A stretch of 29,116 bases of DNA from Trichomonas tenax (GCA_023091735.1 JALKBU010004901.1:1-29116); one strand, 5' to 3'; shown: positions 1 through 10,281, counted from the stretch's first letter. Numbers and translations are program-made. Notes: generated by a model from the sequence alone, not told the origin.

Positions 1-242
1 TCCCATGTCTTTTTGAAATTTTTGGAAGTATACAACGAGCAAAAAAAAATTAAATATGTTTTAAAATATGAGGTTTTAGTGTTTTTTAAAAAGTTTTGTT
101 TGGTTTCGAAAAATTTTTAAAAACAAGGCAAAATTTTTTTTAAGTTAAAACCCTTTCTTAGCCGATTTTAACTTTTTGGAAAGAAAAATAAACCTTCTCT
201 TATTTTTTTAAAATTTATTTTTTTAAAAAAAAATATTTTTTT

Positions 243-250
243 CCCCCCCC

Positions 251-281
<31 letters not shown>

Positions 282-286
282 ACACA
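243..286. repeat. Poly-C (25) followed by (CA)10 microsatellite
   Basis: Twenty-five consecutive C residues (243-267) run directly into ten CA dinucleotides (267-286). They are preceded by A/T homopolymer runs. A C tract of this length is striking in ~30% GC DNA. The exact length may be unreliable because such runs are prone to slippage and sequencing error. Confidence 0.95.
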
Positions 287-492
287 ATAGCATTTTGCAT
301 ATAACATTGTTTTGCATGTCAATGAGTCAGATTGTAAGATTTTCAGCATTGAAAAATAGACAAAAAAAAAAATTAAAAAATCATTTTGTCAAGTAAAATA
401 TTATTTGCCAAATAAAAAATAGTTGTCAAATTCGAAATTAGAGGGGGAAAATATTCAAATTTGAAATTGAAAAAAGGTGTGCTTTTCGTCCA

Positions 493-545
493 TTTCTGCT
501 GTTGTGTGCAACTATGCCACACTGCATGAATGCGCACAGCAGAAA
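493..545. repeat. Stem-loop with 10-bp perfect stem
   Basis: The arms 493-502 (TTTCTGCTGT) and 536-545 (ACAGCAGAAA) are exactly complementary and enclose a 33-nt loop. The stem extends imperfectly into the loop (TGTGTGCA against TGCGCA). No associated gene is seen. Confidence 0.5.
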
Positions 546-2059
546 ACATGTAGAAAAAGCACTTTTTCAAAGTCGATTGAAAATCTAAGTTATTTCGTCG
601 CAGACCGAGATCCTTCGTTTCTTTAGCAGGCATATCCTTAGCATCACATGAGTGTAAGTCAATCCCCCGCTGAAGAAGCAAGGGATCTCATGTTTTTTTT
701 GCTGAGATAACTTCGATTCACAAAAATATTTTGTTTTTTGGCTATCTTTGATGCTGAGCGAATCTATCACACATATGATAACTGCACACATTATCAAAGA
801 TGTCCAAAAAGTACAATTTAAATGAATTAAATAGACATTATAAATGCTGTCGTGCTGGGTGGCACCTGCTTTTCAGCCTGAATATTACCATAACTACTTT
901 ACGTGTCAGATTTCTGATTTTTGTCACCTAAATGTCAGAACCGCATCACTTCATCTCGCTTTCCTAGTTTCGGTTCAGAACACTTGTTCCCATCCCAAAA
1001 GTTGAGTGATCTGACACATTATATTTACATGTTAAAAATGAGTGTTTTACATAAAGGTAAATGAAACATGCATAATTAAGGCTGATCTAATATGCTTTAT
1101 AATGCACATTTTATTTTTCTAATCGAATTATTTGTCATTTGACAAAAATAAAAATTCCAAAAAGAAAATCACATTTTTCAACGTTCAGGATACGGGAGGA
1201 ATAAATTTTTGCATCCCCAATACTTTGGGAAAAGTATGATCTATAGAATGCGCAATAACCGTTTAAAAGGGCCTTAAATAGAATAAAAATTCACTAATTT
1301 TTTACATTTTTCGATGTTTTTCATAAAAATTTTATGTAAAATCCCATGGTTTATTAGTAAGATATGAAGGATATTAGTAAACCTTTATAAATACAGCAAA
1401 ATCTCTGCTGATATAAGTTTGACCAAAAAGGCGTCACTTTTATCATGCACCATTCAATTCGAGAGTGTAAACCATTCAATTTTCTATGATTGCGCAATAT
1501 TGAGCATTTCGCAAAACTGCCAAAAGCGATTTCGATGAATTTTAAAGTGTGCGATTATGATTCTAATAGCCTAAAGAATTTGCGCAAGTGCCTTTTATAG
1601 CACAGCGCATTGAAAATATTCAAAATATGAAATTCATATTTTAAAAATTTGGCTTCATCGAAATGAAAGCATTGGAACTCCTTTTCTGATGATAGTCTGA
1701 TATAGTCAACACACCAAAATATTTGCGCATACCAATTTTTCCACACATAATTTAATATCATACTCAAACACATAGTAAGATGATGTTTCAAATACGGCCA
1801 AAGGTAATATGATATAAGCAGCTTTAAAAATTGTAAGTTTTTAAAGTAAAAATAAAGTTTTAATAAATTTCGATAATTTTCTACTGTAAAAAGAAAGAAT
1901 TATGCGTCACATGACTCTAATCACCTAATAGATCCCATATAAGAGAGTAAAGAATGGATTTAGTCGCATTTGAAGGAAAATATTACTGATGATATTGAAA
2001 AGATGATGAAATGGTGCAGGATGATTGCAGTGAGAACACTTTAACATCCTGCTCCTTTC

Positions 2060-2075
2060 GGCCTGTTAACAGGCC
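2060..2075. promoter_or_regulatory. Perfect 16-bp palindrome upstream of the LRR gene
   Basis: GGCCTGTTAACAGGCC is a perfect palindrome and G+C-rich against its surroundings. It lies 129 bp upstream of the start codon at 2205. It could be a dimeric protein-binding site. Its role is inferred from symmetry and position only. Confidence 0.3.
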
Positions 2076-2204
2076 ATTCGAAAAAGCTCAGAGTTTTGTG
2101 CATCATTATTGCGCATTTTGTCACTTTTTATGCGGATTTGACAGCTTAATATAGAGATAATAAATTTTTAAAAATCAAAAAACTCCTAAAAGTATTAAAA
2201 ATAG

Positions 2205-4748
2205 ATGCAAGTCCCTTCGAAAGATTTCCATTTGTCCCTTGTCGAAGAGGAACAGATGGAGAAGGGAGTTCCTGCAAACCAGCGCAAGATATATTTGGGA
2301 TTTATAGCTAATTTTAGTATTGATGATAAAACATACGAGAATGGAGCTGTTGCTTTGTCAGAAAACCAAATCACGCTGTTCCAGAGGTGGCTTTTCGGCA
2401 AGTCTTTGAAGCGCCAGTTGTTTGTACACTTCTTATCAATCAAAAAATTTAATATAACGAACCAATACAGCATAGAAATGACCGCAGACAAATACAAAAT
2501 CGTAATAAAGACCCAAATGGCGGTGAAATTCGCACGACAATTACTGAAAAACTTTGTTTATAATTTACCTTTTTTGCCACCTGAAAAGAGATTCGAGTTT
2601 ATTGCATACAATTACAATTTGTTTCCACGCATTGACCCAGAATTATCCGCTTCACAGGCTTTTCAGTTGACTTTAAACTCATATAAATCTTTCGCGAACA
2701 CAGAATATCACCACGAATTCGTTCAGTACTACGATACGCTGATGAAGACACACAGTCCAATATTTGACTTCAATGACATCCCATTATCACTCGTAGACAT
2801 AAATTTCAACAAAAATACCGATTTTGCTTCGTTATTTCAGACTTTGAGGTATTGCCCATTTACTTATGGTCTGTTTATCAACAATATATCTCGACCAGAT
2901 TTCTTACAACTGGCGATTAAACCTTTTGGATCAAATTCGAGTTTACAAGTTTTACGAGCAATAGACTGCGGCATTATTCACGGTCTGCAGGACTTTGCTA
3001 AAGTGATGAATCCAAACTTTGATTCAAATTTAGAATATATAGACTTATCAGGGAATAAGATTGAAGATGCAGCTCCATTCTTCCAAGCATTAACAAGCTA
3101 TACACATCAATTATCAGCACTTATTTTCGAAAATTGCGCTTTCCATGATAGCACATTAAGTATTCTCCTAAATTCCTTAACTAACAATAAATTCATTCGT
3201 GGAATTAGGCAATTATGCATTGCAGGAAATACATTGGGAGTTACATCTACAGAACAATTCGTTAAATTTATTAAATCATTGATCGAATTTAATGTTACGA
3301 CTCTTAAAAAGATAACAATAGGACCATTGCTGAATCCTATCCCAGTACTACACAGTATCGCCGATATATCAAAACAAATAACAGTTTTACATTTAACAGA
3401 AGTCAAATTTAACACAGATATCTGCCTTTTAGAATTAATCAAAATTACAGAAATAGCACCGCTTGCATCATTAGAATTAACGAAATGCGACATTGAAGCC
3501 GAGAAACTTGTCATTGTAATTCAATCACTTGCAAGAAATCAAAATTATCACACAATCAGATTAGGATTTAGTGAAATGAAGATGAATGGATCAAAGTTCA
3601 AAGTAGTAATGAACGAAATTGCAAATAAAATTGGATCAAGATTAATTGGTATTAAACTCGATAAAAATCACGCAACAGAGAAAGATTTAGCTACGATTGT
3701 ACGCGTTATGAACAATATTCCAAAACTTATGATTTTATCATTCAATTATAATCTTAAAACTGGAATGCCAAACGTTTCATATCGCCTTGTTCTACTTCTT
3801 TCCGCCCCTTCTCTCATTTCTCTTGAACTCAGAGGCAGCAAATCGTGCAAATTATCGGAAGAATTAATTCCTTTATTATGCGCTCTTCAAGCGAACAAGA
3901 AATTACAGTCATTAGATATATCAGGCAATCCAATAGGTGCTTACGGTATGCAGATATTGACAAATCTCGTCAGAACAAACAAAACCTTAAGACGACTCAA
4001 AATCGATGGATCATGCTCGAAATTCCGCTTCGTTAGGCACTTCTACAAGTATGTGATGGAGTCTACGACTTTAGTTGAAGTTCCAATCCCAATGAAAGAC
4101 TTCGCAAGAGCATTTGCAATCAGAGAAACAGTTGGAAGAAGTACAAAAAAACTTACTCGGATTCATCTCATTGTATCGCAGAAATTACTTCTAAACCGTC
4201 AATCTCTCGGAATCAGCACATTCACGCTTCTCGGTGATCCAGATTTGAACAAGATCGGCAATGCAGCACGTGATGAACTCGCAGAATCATTAGGAGGAAT
4301 CTCTAAGATAAACAAGTCAGTCAAAGAAACATTCGGTCTTCCAATGCCAACAGAATATGATCATGATACAGCATCAAGATCGAAATCTAACAGACTTGCT
4401 CTATATAACTCGCTAATGCTCGACGAAGACAAACAAATACACATATCAGATAAAAGCGACAAAGATTATATTACTATCGACCAAGTCTTTGATGATCCTA
4501 TTATTAGAAGTGAGTTTGATTCCAGTGAAGCTTCAATGAGCACCAGCGAAATTAGCCAAGTTAAAGGCGGTTTCATCTTTGATATATCCGATGAACCAGA
4601 AAGCTCTTCATGTGTCATCAATCAAGAAGATAACTTTAACGCTGAAGAAGAAGCAGAAGATATTCAATTCATTCCACCAAATGCACAGAAATCACAAATG
4701 TCCGATGCTTTTGTTTTCGATGTTGATGATGATGGAGATATTCCATAA
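2205..4748 (+). CDS. CARMIL-like leucine-rich repeat protein
   Basis: This 847-aa intronless gene has the CARMIL layout (capping protein, Arp2/3, myosin I linker). Residues ~20-115 form a PH-like domain ending in a basic helix (AVKFARQLLKNF). A linker follows (~150-220), then about a dozen RNI-type leucine-rich repeats over ~230-640, including LEYIDLSGNKIEDA and LQSLDISGNPIGAYG. A disordered acidic tail ends the protein. CARMILs bind membrane and regulate actin capping protein, so a cytoskeletal role at the cell cortex is inferred. In the tail, H720-x-T-x-x-R-x-K matches most of the capping-protein-interaction consensus (HxTxxRPK), with S where P is usual. The tail also repeats a short FxFDxxD element at 790-796 and 836-842. 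The start is the first ATG. A weak initiator-like TCA lies at 2175-2177. It converges on the next gene. Family assignment is fairly secure; function is inferred. Confidence 0.85.
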   Translation: MQVPSKDFHLSLVEEEQMEKGVPANQRKIYLGFIANFSIDDKTYENGAVALSENQITLFQRWLFGKSLKRQLFVHFLSIKKFNITNQYSIEMTADKYKIVIKTQMAVKFARQLLKNFVYNLPFLPPEKRFEFIAYNYNLFPRIDPELSASQAFQLTLNSYKSFANTEYHHEFVQYYDTLMKTHSPIFDFNDIPLSLVDINFNKNTDFASLFQTLRYCPFTYGLFINNISRPDFLQLAIKPFGSNSSLQVLRAIDCGIIHGLQDFAKVMNPNFDSNLEYIDLSGNKIEDAAPFFQALTSYTHQLSALIFENCAFHDSTLSILLNSLTNNKFIRGIRQLCIAGNTLGVTSTEQFVKFIKSLIEFNVTTLKKITIGPLLNPIPVLHSIADISKQITVLHLTEVKFNTDICLLELIKITEIAPLASLELTKCDIEAEKLVIVIQSLARNQNYHTIRLGFSEMKMNGSKFKVVMNEIANKIGSRLIGIKLDKNHATEKDLATIVRVMNNIPKLMILSFNYNLKTGMPNVSYRLVLLLSAPSLISLELRGSKSCKLSEELIPLLCALQANKKLQSLDISGNPIGAYGMQILTNLVRTNKTLRRLKIDGSCSKFRFVRHFYKYVMESTTLVEVPIPMKDFARAFAIRETVGRSTKKLTRIHLIVSQKLLLNRQSLGISTFTLLGDPDLNKIGNAARDELAESLGGISKINKSVKETFGLPMPTEYDHDTASRSKSNRLALYNSLMLDEDKQIHISDKSDKDYITIDQVFDDPIIRSEFDSSEASMSTSEISQVKGGFIFDISDEPESSSCVINQEDNFNAEEEAEDIQFIPPNAQKSQMSDAFVFDVDDDGDIP

Positions 4749-4770
4749 GAATAGAGATTTTTTTTAAGAA

Positions 4771-4809
4771 AATGATAATCAAAATATTACTGATTTTGAT
4801 ATTATCATT
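4771..4809. terminator. Stem-loop between convergent genes
   Basis: AATGATAATCAAAAT (4771-4785) pairs with ATTTTGATATTATCATT (4793-4809), with a 2-nt bulge. It lies 22 bp past the stop codon of the LRR gene, in the 282-bp gap between two convergent genes. A role in 3'-end formation is possible. Trichomonad 3' ends normally depend on a UAAA signal, and this gene's stop context (TAAG) lacks it. Confidence 0.25.
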
Positions 4810-5030
4810 TCGAAATATTATTTGTTATTTATTATTTATAGAACCAATATAAAGTAAATGTATGTTTGTATTGATTTTAACCCTTTAATTTTTTTATGAT
4901 ATCTAAATTTATGTTTTCGAATCAAAGTTATCATATATTTAAGAAAGAAAGATGCTGCGTGGTTGATTGGAAATGCAATTTGTAAAAAATAAACAACTTT
5001 ATAATATAAAACAAATAAACAAAAACAATT

Positions 5031-5489
5031 CTAATATGATTCCTGGTCCTGTGGGATCTCAGGCGGGTTCTCTAACTCGCTGACGAGGAAATATGGTATT
5101 TCTGGAATAAATTGTTCATCAGAATGCGGTACAAAAACAGTACTGGTTTCAACTTTCGGTTGTTCTGGCATATTTATCTCTTTTGAAGGGTGTGTGATTG
5201 AATGAAAGAAGTTTTGTGATAAATCGTGATGTTGTTTGTTATAAGTTTGTCCCATTTTTGGTAACATCGCAATTTTCTGGTGGTCAGATCGCGGAGCCGA
5301 TGATGTGAATGTCATCATTTCGTTCAGGATCGGAAAATTGAAAGAATCAGGGACTTGTGGAGTTTCTGGGAAATTAATTGGCTTTCGAGCGTGTCTGTAT
5401 CCACGCGGTGGTAATGAAGATGGTGGAAGTTGTTTTTGAGGTTTTGGATTTAAAATATTTATCGGTGGTGCCATTGGATAACCAATCAT
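5031..5489 (-). CDS. Small proline-rich hypothetical protein
   Basis: This 152-aa frame opens with ATG and is more G+C-rich than the flanking DNA. It has no recognisable domain, signal peptide or membrane segment. It is rich in proline and short acidic or polar clusters, especially at the N-terminus (~15-50, with PPSSLPPRGYRHARKP) and in the tail (ENPPEIPQDQES), and is probably disordered. The start is preceded on its own strand by AACGTGACAAAAG, a variant of the TGTCAC motif that recurs in spacers of this window. It converges on the LRR gene. Coding status rests on length and composition only. Confidence 0.5.
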   Translation of the reverse strand: MIGYPMAPPINILNPKPQKQLPPSSLPPRGYRHARKPINFPETPQVPDSFNFPILNEMMTFTSSAPRSDHQKIAMLPKMGQTYNKQHHDLSQNFFHSITHPSKEINMPEQPKVETSTVFVPHSDEQFIPEIPYFLVSELENPPEIPQDQESY

Positions 5490-6559
5490 TCTTTTGTCAC
5501 GTTTTTTAGAGTGTCACATTTTATCATTTTCTCGCATAACTAAAATCGTTTATATCTCAATGAATTTGATAACTCATTGATTTCCATTTATTGGCAATAT
5601 AATAGACATAATAAAGAATCTAATCTATAAAAAATTTATTAAATTTATATTTCATTTCAGTGCATTTTCTATGTATTTTTTGATGCTGCAAAAGTAAAAT
5701 TATTGTCACTTTTCATTCTAATCAAAATTTCTTGAGTCATTAAAATCATTTATAACTCATAACAAACTTAAAATTAGTTATTATAACTTATATAATAGAT
5801 ATGTAACATAGTACACACCATGATAGTCTGCAAAATGTTTCGAATAAACATCTTGGTTACCTTATTTTAATGCGTTTTGTAAATACTATTTTTCTATAAT
5901 TCTTTATGGATTGATTTAATAATAACTCAATATATGAGAATTATGAGTGATCAAAATCAATATCATTTAAACACCTCAGTCAGTACATCTCATCTACAAT
6001 CATTCGTTTAAACATCGCATCATCTATCACAAGATTATTAAGAATTGAATAGTTAGAACAGAAGTTCTAAATGTTTATCAGTTGAAATAGATTTACAACT
6101 TTGTGGTATATGTTTTGCAGAAGTAACAAAGTGTTCTAACAATATAGACAAAAATCTTCATATGAATATATTCAGTTCATTATATTTTAATATAATTTGA
6201 GCATATCGTATATACATCATTATATACATATTGTAGATTCATATGCTTAAAAGAAAACAATATATAACTGAAAAGATGGTTCTGTTTTGAACAACTTTTG
6301 TTGTTGGAATATTGAAAGTCAAAAACCGTTCTTTACAAAACGTGACAAAGTTCGAAAAAATTGCTATTTTGAACTGTTCGACGCTATTTTCGATATCTAC
6401 AGATAATTCCTATTCTATTATTCAACTTATTTTAGCTTAATTCCTATTTATTAACCAGATTTCAATTATTTTTCGAATATATGCTTTCTACATTGAATGA
6501 AATCTATTTTTGAAGTTATTTTTCAAAAATATTTCCTGTTGTCATTTTCGAAAAAAGTG
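5490..6559. other. Divergent intergenic region
   Basis: This ~1.07-kb AT-rich spacer separates two divergently transcribed genes. I see no gene in it. It contains TGTCAC-type motifs at 5495-5500, 5512-5522 and 5703-5714, and one in reverse orientation at 6340-6350 (AACGTGACAAAG). An initiator-like TCATTTTCG at 6542-6550 lies just before the receptor gene. Confidence 0.6.
6542..6550 (+). promoter_or_regulatory. Initiator-like element of the receptor gene
   Basis: TCATTTTCG fits the start of the trichomonad initiator consensus (TCA+1 Y W). With A+1 at 6544 the 5' UTR would be 16 nt before the ATG at 6560, within the short-leader range known for trichomonads. This argues for the 6560 start over the upstream ATG at 6497, which would lie 5' of the transcript. 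Confidence 0.45.
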
Positions 6560-9500
6560 ATGAATGATGCTCCACCTGCATCACCATCAGTAAAAAGTGC
6601 GAAAACATATTACGCCAAGAACATTGAAGAATTGTTTTTCTTCATCAACCAAGTTTACATTCGACTTTTTCGACATCCAAAAATCGGAATTACGTTGTTT
6701 ATCATTTTTTACTTCAATTTATATGCACACTTAACGACAAATTTCCTTCTTCAGCACAGAGATGTTGGAGCTCCATTTTCTGTCGCTGATTTTTTCACTT
6801 GTTACGTTTCAGGCACTTTAGAATCAATTACCCACTACTCTAAGATGCTGTGCGTGTACATCATCTCGTCTATAGCACTTTCTACTATAGTAATATTTAT
6901 TTTCGCTTTCTTTTTGCCTTTAAGATTTATCGCTTACACTGTGCGCATTATTTGCAGAGTTTGCTTCATAGTATTGTCTGTGCTATTGACTATAACGATA
7001 AATGCCTTCGTGAAATGTTACACAGTTACAGATTTACACCATTATGTTATATCTACGTTTATTGTTGGAATGATTCACATGCTTTACTTGCTAACGCTCT
7101 ATGTTGCGTGCTTCGTAAGTTCTCGTTCGCAGTTAAGAATTATTCATCCACTTGTCGCCAAAAATCAAAAACAAGCGATATTTTTATATTTCTTCATCCT
7201 AAGCTGCCTTCACATGTCTTCATATGTCCTTGATGACCACAAATTACCAAAAATCATTCAACTCGGAATTTGTATTTTTTTGGGAATTTACTTAATTATT
7301 TATCCAGTTTATTCATATCGCATACAGAACTTCGTTCTCCTTACAACAATCTATTACAACCTCTTTGGTTTAGTATTGATGATTTTTTTACCACAATTCA
7401 GAATTTACGGACTTTTGTTGATTTTCGTTGCTGCATTTGCAGCTTTCATCGCATGCTATTACATATATCCGGTCATAATCTACAAACGTTCAAATTTAAA
7501 CAAATTCGATATCGCATATACAAATGGATGGCATAAGAAGTGTTTGAAGCAACTCGACGCATTCTCTCCTAAGTTCGTGAAGAATATAAGAACGAATCAA
7601 ATGAAAAGTATGCTTCTTGCTGCTGTTTATTACAATCATCCAAAACTCGAAGCAATTGCGAAATGCTTTTTAGTAAATAACGCAACAGAATGGAGAGATA
7701 GGTTTGTTATGTGGTCCATCACTGAAATAGTCAACACAGTTGAAGGTCAATTACCTCAACTCGAACAAAAATTGTTAAATGATCAATACGAGAATGTTAT
7801 AGAACAAGAGAAACAGCTTTGGATGTGCGCATGGTTAAATTATTATGTAATACTTCCAAAAATCACGGCTAAAATTGGTCACTCTAAGGCATTATACAAT
7901 TCGATCTATGATCTTTATCATTCTAACTATCCAGAAGTTAAAGAATATCTACATCCTAAGTTCGAACCAGAAGGAATGTCACAGAAAGTTAAGACAACAT
8001 TTTACAGCTTTGATGTTTATATTAGATTACTTATTATTCTATTTACATTCCTTCACTATCTTTATTTGCGAGCGATGTATAACGAAAACGATCACATAGT
8101 CAATGTTCTGAAGTTGCAATATTTATCTGAAGCAGTTACAAAGTATCAAATTGCTGTTTGGAACAATAAGCTATCGACAGATTCTGTAAATTATGTGATC
8201 AAAACATATACTCAACTCGAAAAAGATGCAGAAATAAATTCGAATCTTGGTGATGTTTTGAATCATGAATACGATGGGGTTTCAGTGAAATCGGCCTTTA
8301 CAGCATTGATTGAACACATGAGAACCGGAAAACATGATAATTATACAGTTTTCCATAGTGTTTTTACTGCACTTAATATTTTGCTGATGAATTATCCAGA
8401 TCTATGCTACGAATATACTTTTGCAAAAAGCAAATCTCTTATTCACCATGCGTCTGAAATTAATGCTTTCGTTTTTGGTGTATTGCTCATTCTAATTGTA
8501 ATTTTCTTCCAAAGTTTCAGAAGAACAATGACAATTGCATTTGATCGTTTCTATTCAGTTCCTAAAGAAGTGTATCTGAAATTAGGCAACTTGCAGCCAA
8601 ACTATAACATCAAGTATGCAATTCCTTACAGACCAAGTATTTGGGATTCTTTATCGTTCCTCGGCAGTTTCGTTTTCTTTGGGTGTTTTGTTCTAATCCT
8701 TTCCATCTGCACAATTAATGCCATCATCAATAGGAATCTCGTTCTCAGAGATATTGGAAATCAATATGAATACATTCGTGCAATAACATCTATAGAAAGA
8801 ATTATGCTGCTTTTAACACACGGAATTGCTGATTCTATAAGAAAACCAATGTATAATGGAACAATTAGAAATTACCATGATTCATTTTTCCATGCTGATG
8901 ATTTGTACTGCGAAGTTCACCATCACGCATTATATCACAATTATGTTGAACATATTCCGGGTGAGTTAAGATACTTCTTGGGAAGATATTTCTTGTCATC
9001 TACAAGTCCAATCAACGTCACAGGCTTTTCCAATGTTTTGTCTCAGCTCGTTACGAATATGGATGAGGCAACATATGATATAACAGCCTGGAGAAAGTAT
9101 TATTTTGCAAGATTTATAATATTCGTCCTAAATATCATCTGCACAATTGTTCTCATTAACGTTTGCATTTGGATGACGAAGCAATTTGTTACATTCGAAA
9201 CTTGCGAGATTAGATCAATTCTAAAACGGGTGGAGGCCGAGTGTGAGGACAAACAGTTTAATAAACAAAGAATCCAGTTCACGAGTGATAGAAACAACAT
9301 ATTATTCGAAGATTCCGACTTCCCAATGTTTACTGTCACGAAATCAGGAATTCTGAATTTCCAGACAGCAGCGGTTTCGACGACTCTTCAAATTCCAAAT
9401 GGAGCCCACATTATGGACAGCAGACTTCCATTCGAGGTTATTAATACCATCTTGAAACACATTTCACAATACCAGAAAGAGTTTAATCCAAAGTCTGAGG

Positions 9501-10234
9501 AGATCAATGTTTCAGCCAATAATCAGTTCACAGTTATTCCACACTATGACTTTATTGGACAGAAGCTTGAGCTTTCTTACGTTTCTATTGTTAATATTAA
9601 TAATTATAATAATGAAAAGAAGGAAGTTGCAAAGAAGATCGATAAACTCGTGACATGTTCTTATCCTCAGTTCATGAAAGGAATTCTTAATTACAATCCA
9701 AAAGGTCGTCATACGATTGTCGGCATTATTAAAATCCCAGAGCTTGATGATGCATCACTCGATCTCGGAAAACTCGCAAGTATTCATTCAATCATCACAA
9801 ACAAACTTTGCAAGATGATGAAAGAAAACATTAATTACTGCAGATTGAGAGAAGAAGGATCATTAATTATTACAACAGTCAATAGAGACTCCGAGGCAAC
9901 GCCATGGAACATGCACACTTTTGGAGCGGATTTCATGAGAAAGTTACGAGAGTACATTAAAAAAGTTGGTGAATTACACAGCGTAGAACTCAATTCCATT
10001 ATTCTATTGTTTAAGTGCCATGATGCATTATTGAGCATTTCGCAAAAGAATATGGCTATGACTGCATTCGATTGTCCTTTCGAGTACTCCGCTCTTGAAA
10101 GAATCAATAAATGTATTTCCACATCGATAAACTACACTTCAGAAAAATCCGAGACGAGACCACAGAGTGTTACAAAGGTCCGTTCTTGTACATCACCTCG
10201 TGGTGAAAACTTCGATATATTTGTTATTGTTTAA
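6560..10234 (+). CDS. Multi-pass membrane receptor with PAS-like and degenerate cyclase-like C-terminus
   Basis: The protein has 1224 aa from this ATG, or 1245 aa from the in-frame ATG at 6497 (residue numbers here use the longer form). About eight membrane segments lie at ~63-325. A cytosolic stretch (~330-505) follows, then further segments at ~507-525, 654-672, 717-743 and 869-891, with two loops of ~130 residues. After the last segment comes a PAS-like region (~939-1060) and then ~1073-1215, which follows the order of a class III nucleotide cyclase domain. This is the layout of the large trichomonad adenylate/guanylate cyclase-like receptor family. Key catalytic positions look lost: the metal-site Asp is replaced in VGIIKIPEL (1075-1083), the second in EEGSLII (1119-1125), and the glycine-rich turn in LFKCHDALL. 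It may therefore be a pseudoenzyme or partner subunit. The stop codon lies inside TAAA. Family fit is good; the cyclase homology is inferred by eye. Confidence 0.8.
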   Translation: MNDAPPASPSVKSAKTYYAKNIEELFFFINQVYIRLFRHPKIGITLFIIFYFNLYAHLTTNFLLQHRDVGAPFSVADFFTCYVSGTLESITHYSKMLCVYIISSIALSTIVIFIFAFFLPLRFIAYTVRIICRVCFIVLSVLLTITINAFVKCYTVTDLHHYVISTFIVGMIHMLYLLTLYVACFVSSRSQLRIIHPLVAKNQKQAIFLYFFILSCLHMSSYVLDDHKLPKIIQLGICIFLGIYLIIYPVYSYRIQNFVLLTTIYYNLFGLVLMIFLPQFRIYGLLLIFVAAFAAFIACYYIYPVIIYKRSNLNKFDIAYTNGWHKKCLKQLDAFSPKFVKNIRTNQMKSMLLAAVYYNHPKLEAIAKCFLVNNATEWRDRFVMWSITEIVNTVEGQLPQLEQKLLNDQYENVIEQEKQLWMCAWLNYYVILPKITAKIGHSKALYNSIYDLYHSNYPEVKEYLHPKFEPEGMSQKVKTTFYSFDVYIRLLIILFTFLHYLYLRAMYNENDHIVNVLKLQYLSEAVTKYQIAVWNNKLSTDSVNYVIKTYTQLEKDAEINSNLGDVLNHEYDGVSVKSAFTALIEHMRTGKHDNYTVFHSVFTALNILLMNYPDLCYEYTFAKSKSLIHHASEINAFVFGVLLILIVIFFQSFRRTMTIAFDRFYSVPKEVYLKLGNLQPNYNIKYAIPYRPSIWDSLSFLGSFVFFGCFVLILSICTINAIINRNLVLRDIGNQYEYIRAITSIERIMLLLTHGIADSIRKPMYNGTIRNYHDSFFHADDLYCEVHHHALYHNYVEHIPGELRYFLGRYFLSSTSPINVTGFSNVLSQLVTNMDEATYDITAWRKYYFARFIIFVLNIICTIVLINVCIWMTKQFVTFETCEIRSILKRVEAECEDKQFNKQRIQFTSDRNNILFEDSDFPMFTVTKSGILNFQTAAVSTTLQIPNGAHIMDSRLPFEVINTILKHISQYQKEFNPKSEEINVSANNQFTVIPHYDFIGQKLELSYVSIVNINNYNNEKKEVAKKIDKLVTCSYPQFMKGILNYNPKGRHTIVGIIKIPELDDASLDLGKLASIHSIITNKLCKMMKENINYCRLREEGSLIITTVNRDSEATPWNMHTFGADFMRKLREYIKKVGELHSVELNSIILLFKCHDALLSISQKNMAMTAFDCPFEYSALERINKCISTSINYTSEKSETRPQSVTKVRSCTSPRGENFDIFVIV

Positions 10235-10281
10235 ATTTGCTTTTTTTACAATATTTTTTTTGACAGAAGCTACTGAGTAAA

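Larger units (their letters stand above)
1..2204. other. Gene-poor AT-rich stretch
   Basis: I see no convincing gene here. The open frames on the minus strand near 373-797 and 1555-1791 give low-complexity translations without recognisable motifs; the 1555-1791 frame opens with TTG rather than ATG. The stretch holds a poly-C/CA tract, a short stem-loop at 493-545 and a perfect 16-bp palindrome at 2060-2075. A copy of the recurring TGTCACTTTT motif lies at 2119-2128, about 85 bp before the next gene, so the last ~150 bp is probably that gene's promoter region. Confidence 0.6.

Noticed and set aside
373..797. Two minus-strand ORFs of 102 and 70 codons
   Set aside because: They overlap each other in different frames, have no domain or composition bias of a protein, and lie in a low-complexity desert.
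1555..1791. Minus-strand 78-codon ORF
   Set aside because: It opens with TTG, and its translation is typical of random AT-rich DNA.
6850..8099. Plus-strand secondary ORFs inside the receptor gene
   Set aside because: Out-of-frame shadows of the long membrane-protein frame.
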